A model generated the notes under the pieces. The model worked only from the letters and a program-made list of their open reading frames with translations. It was not told the origin of the DNA and ran no database searches. Shown one piece after another: positions 33,667-33,683 of a stretch of 33,683 nt of DNA. Origin of the DNA: Leptolinea sp. UBA5203. Lineage in GTDB: Bacteria > Chloroflexota > Anaerolineae > Anaerolineales > Anaerolineaceae. The DNA is taken from NCBI GenBank assembly GCA_002412765.1, contig DHVR01000057.1:1-33683 (forward strand), read 5' to 3'. Both the position numbers and the translations under genes were made by a program. Within the stretch, counting starts at the first letter, position 1. The number at the start of each line of letters is the position of its first letter.

Positions 33667-33683
33667 AAGAAACAAAAGAGTCA

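Overview
The window looks like a chromosomal or chromid segment of a Chloroflexota bacterium, most likely class Anaerolineae. This is inferred from gene content (cofC and cofD for coenzyme F420, a glycerol-3-phosphate dehydrogenase/FAD oxidoreductase/DUF1667 operon, a replication protein with a DnaA-domain-I-like N-terminus) and from the abundant GTAGGGG and CTTCGAC interspersed repeats. No rRNA, tRNA or CRISPR array is visible.

Layout. (1) 1-6644: two paralogous ArsR-type regulators with a long unknown N-terminal domain, one alone (262-1374, minus) and one in an ATGA-coupled operon with an MFS exporter behind a striking operator (4205-4248). Between them are a tandem REP array and a polytopic membrane protein resembling GT-C glycosyltransferases. 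(2) 6650-11500: a strongly AT-rich island of poorly known genes (Xre antitoxin-like regulator, a DUF2971-like protein, a coiled-coil membrane protein, a possible PD-(D/E)XK nuclease, another DUF2971-like candidate), ending beside a broken copy of the 3' end of the neighbouring replication gene. (3) 11510-21300: a plasmid-like maintenance region. It holds a Rep-like protein, a small unknown protein, an ExeA/TniB-type AAA ATPase, a divergent ParA-ParB pair, then a second ParA with a small basic partner. Non-coding elements include a 30-bp-phased repeat array, two copies of a perfect 20-22 bp palindrome (parS candidate), a GGCGACCCTT cluster and an 11-unit, about 25-bp-period iteron array. Repeat-rich spacers here carry a GIY-YIG protein and a PAS-GGDEF diguanylate cyclase. 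(4) 21693-28000: a nitroreductase, then a lipoprotein substrate-binding protein with a multi-PAS sensor histidine kinase, and a RAYT (REP-associated tyrosine transposase). Around these lie GTAG-type REP/REPIN elements and duplicated pieces of the 3' end of a DUF1667 gene. (5) 28365-33228: a minus-strand run cofD-cofC-GlpA-like-FAD oxidoreductase-DUF1667, with overlapping or close junctions and a terminator at its end.

The most interesting material is the plasmid-like replication/partition module with its ordered DNA arrays, and the RAYT/REPIN system in which the transposase gene carries REP palindromes inside its own reading frame. All family assignments come from reading motifs by eye; no database search was run.
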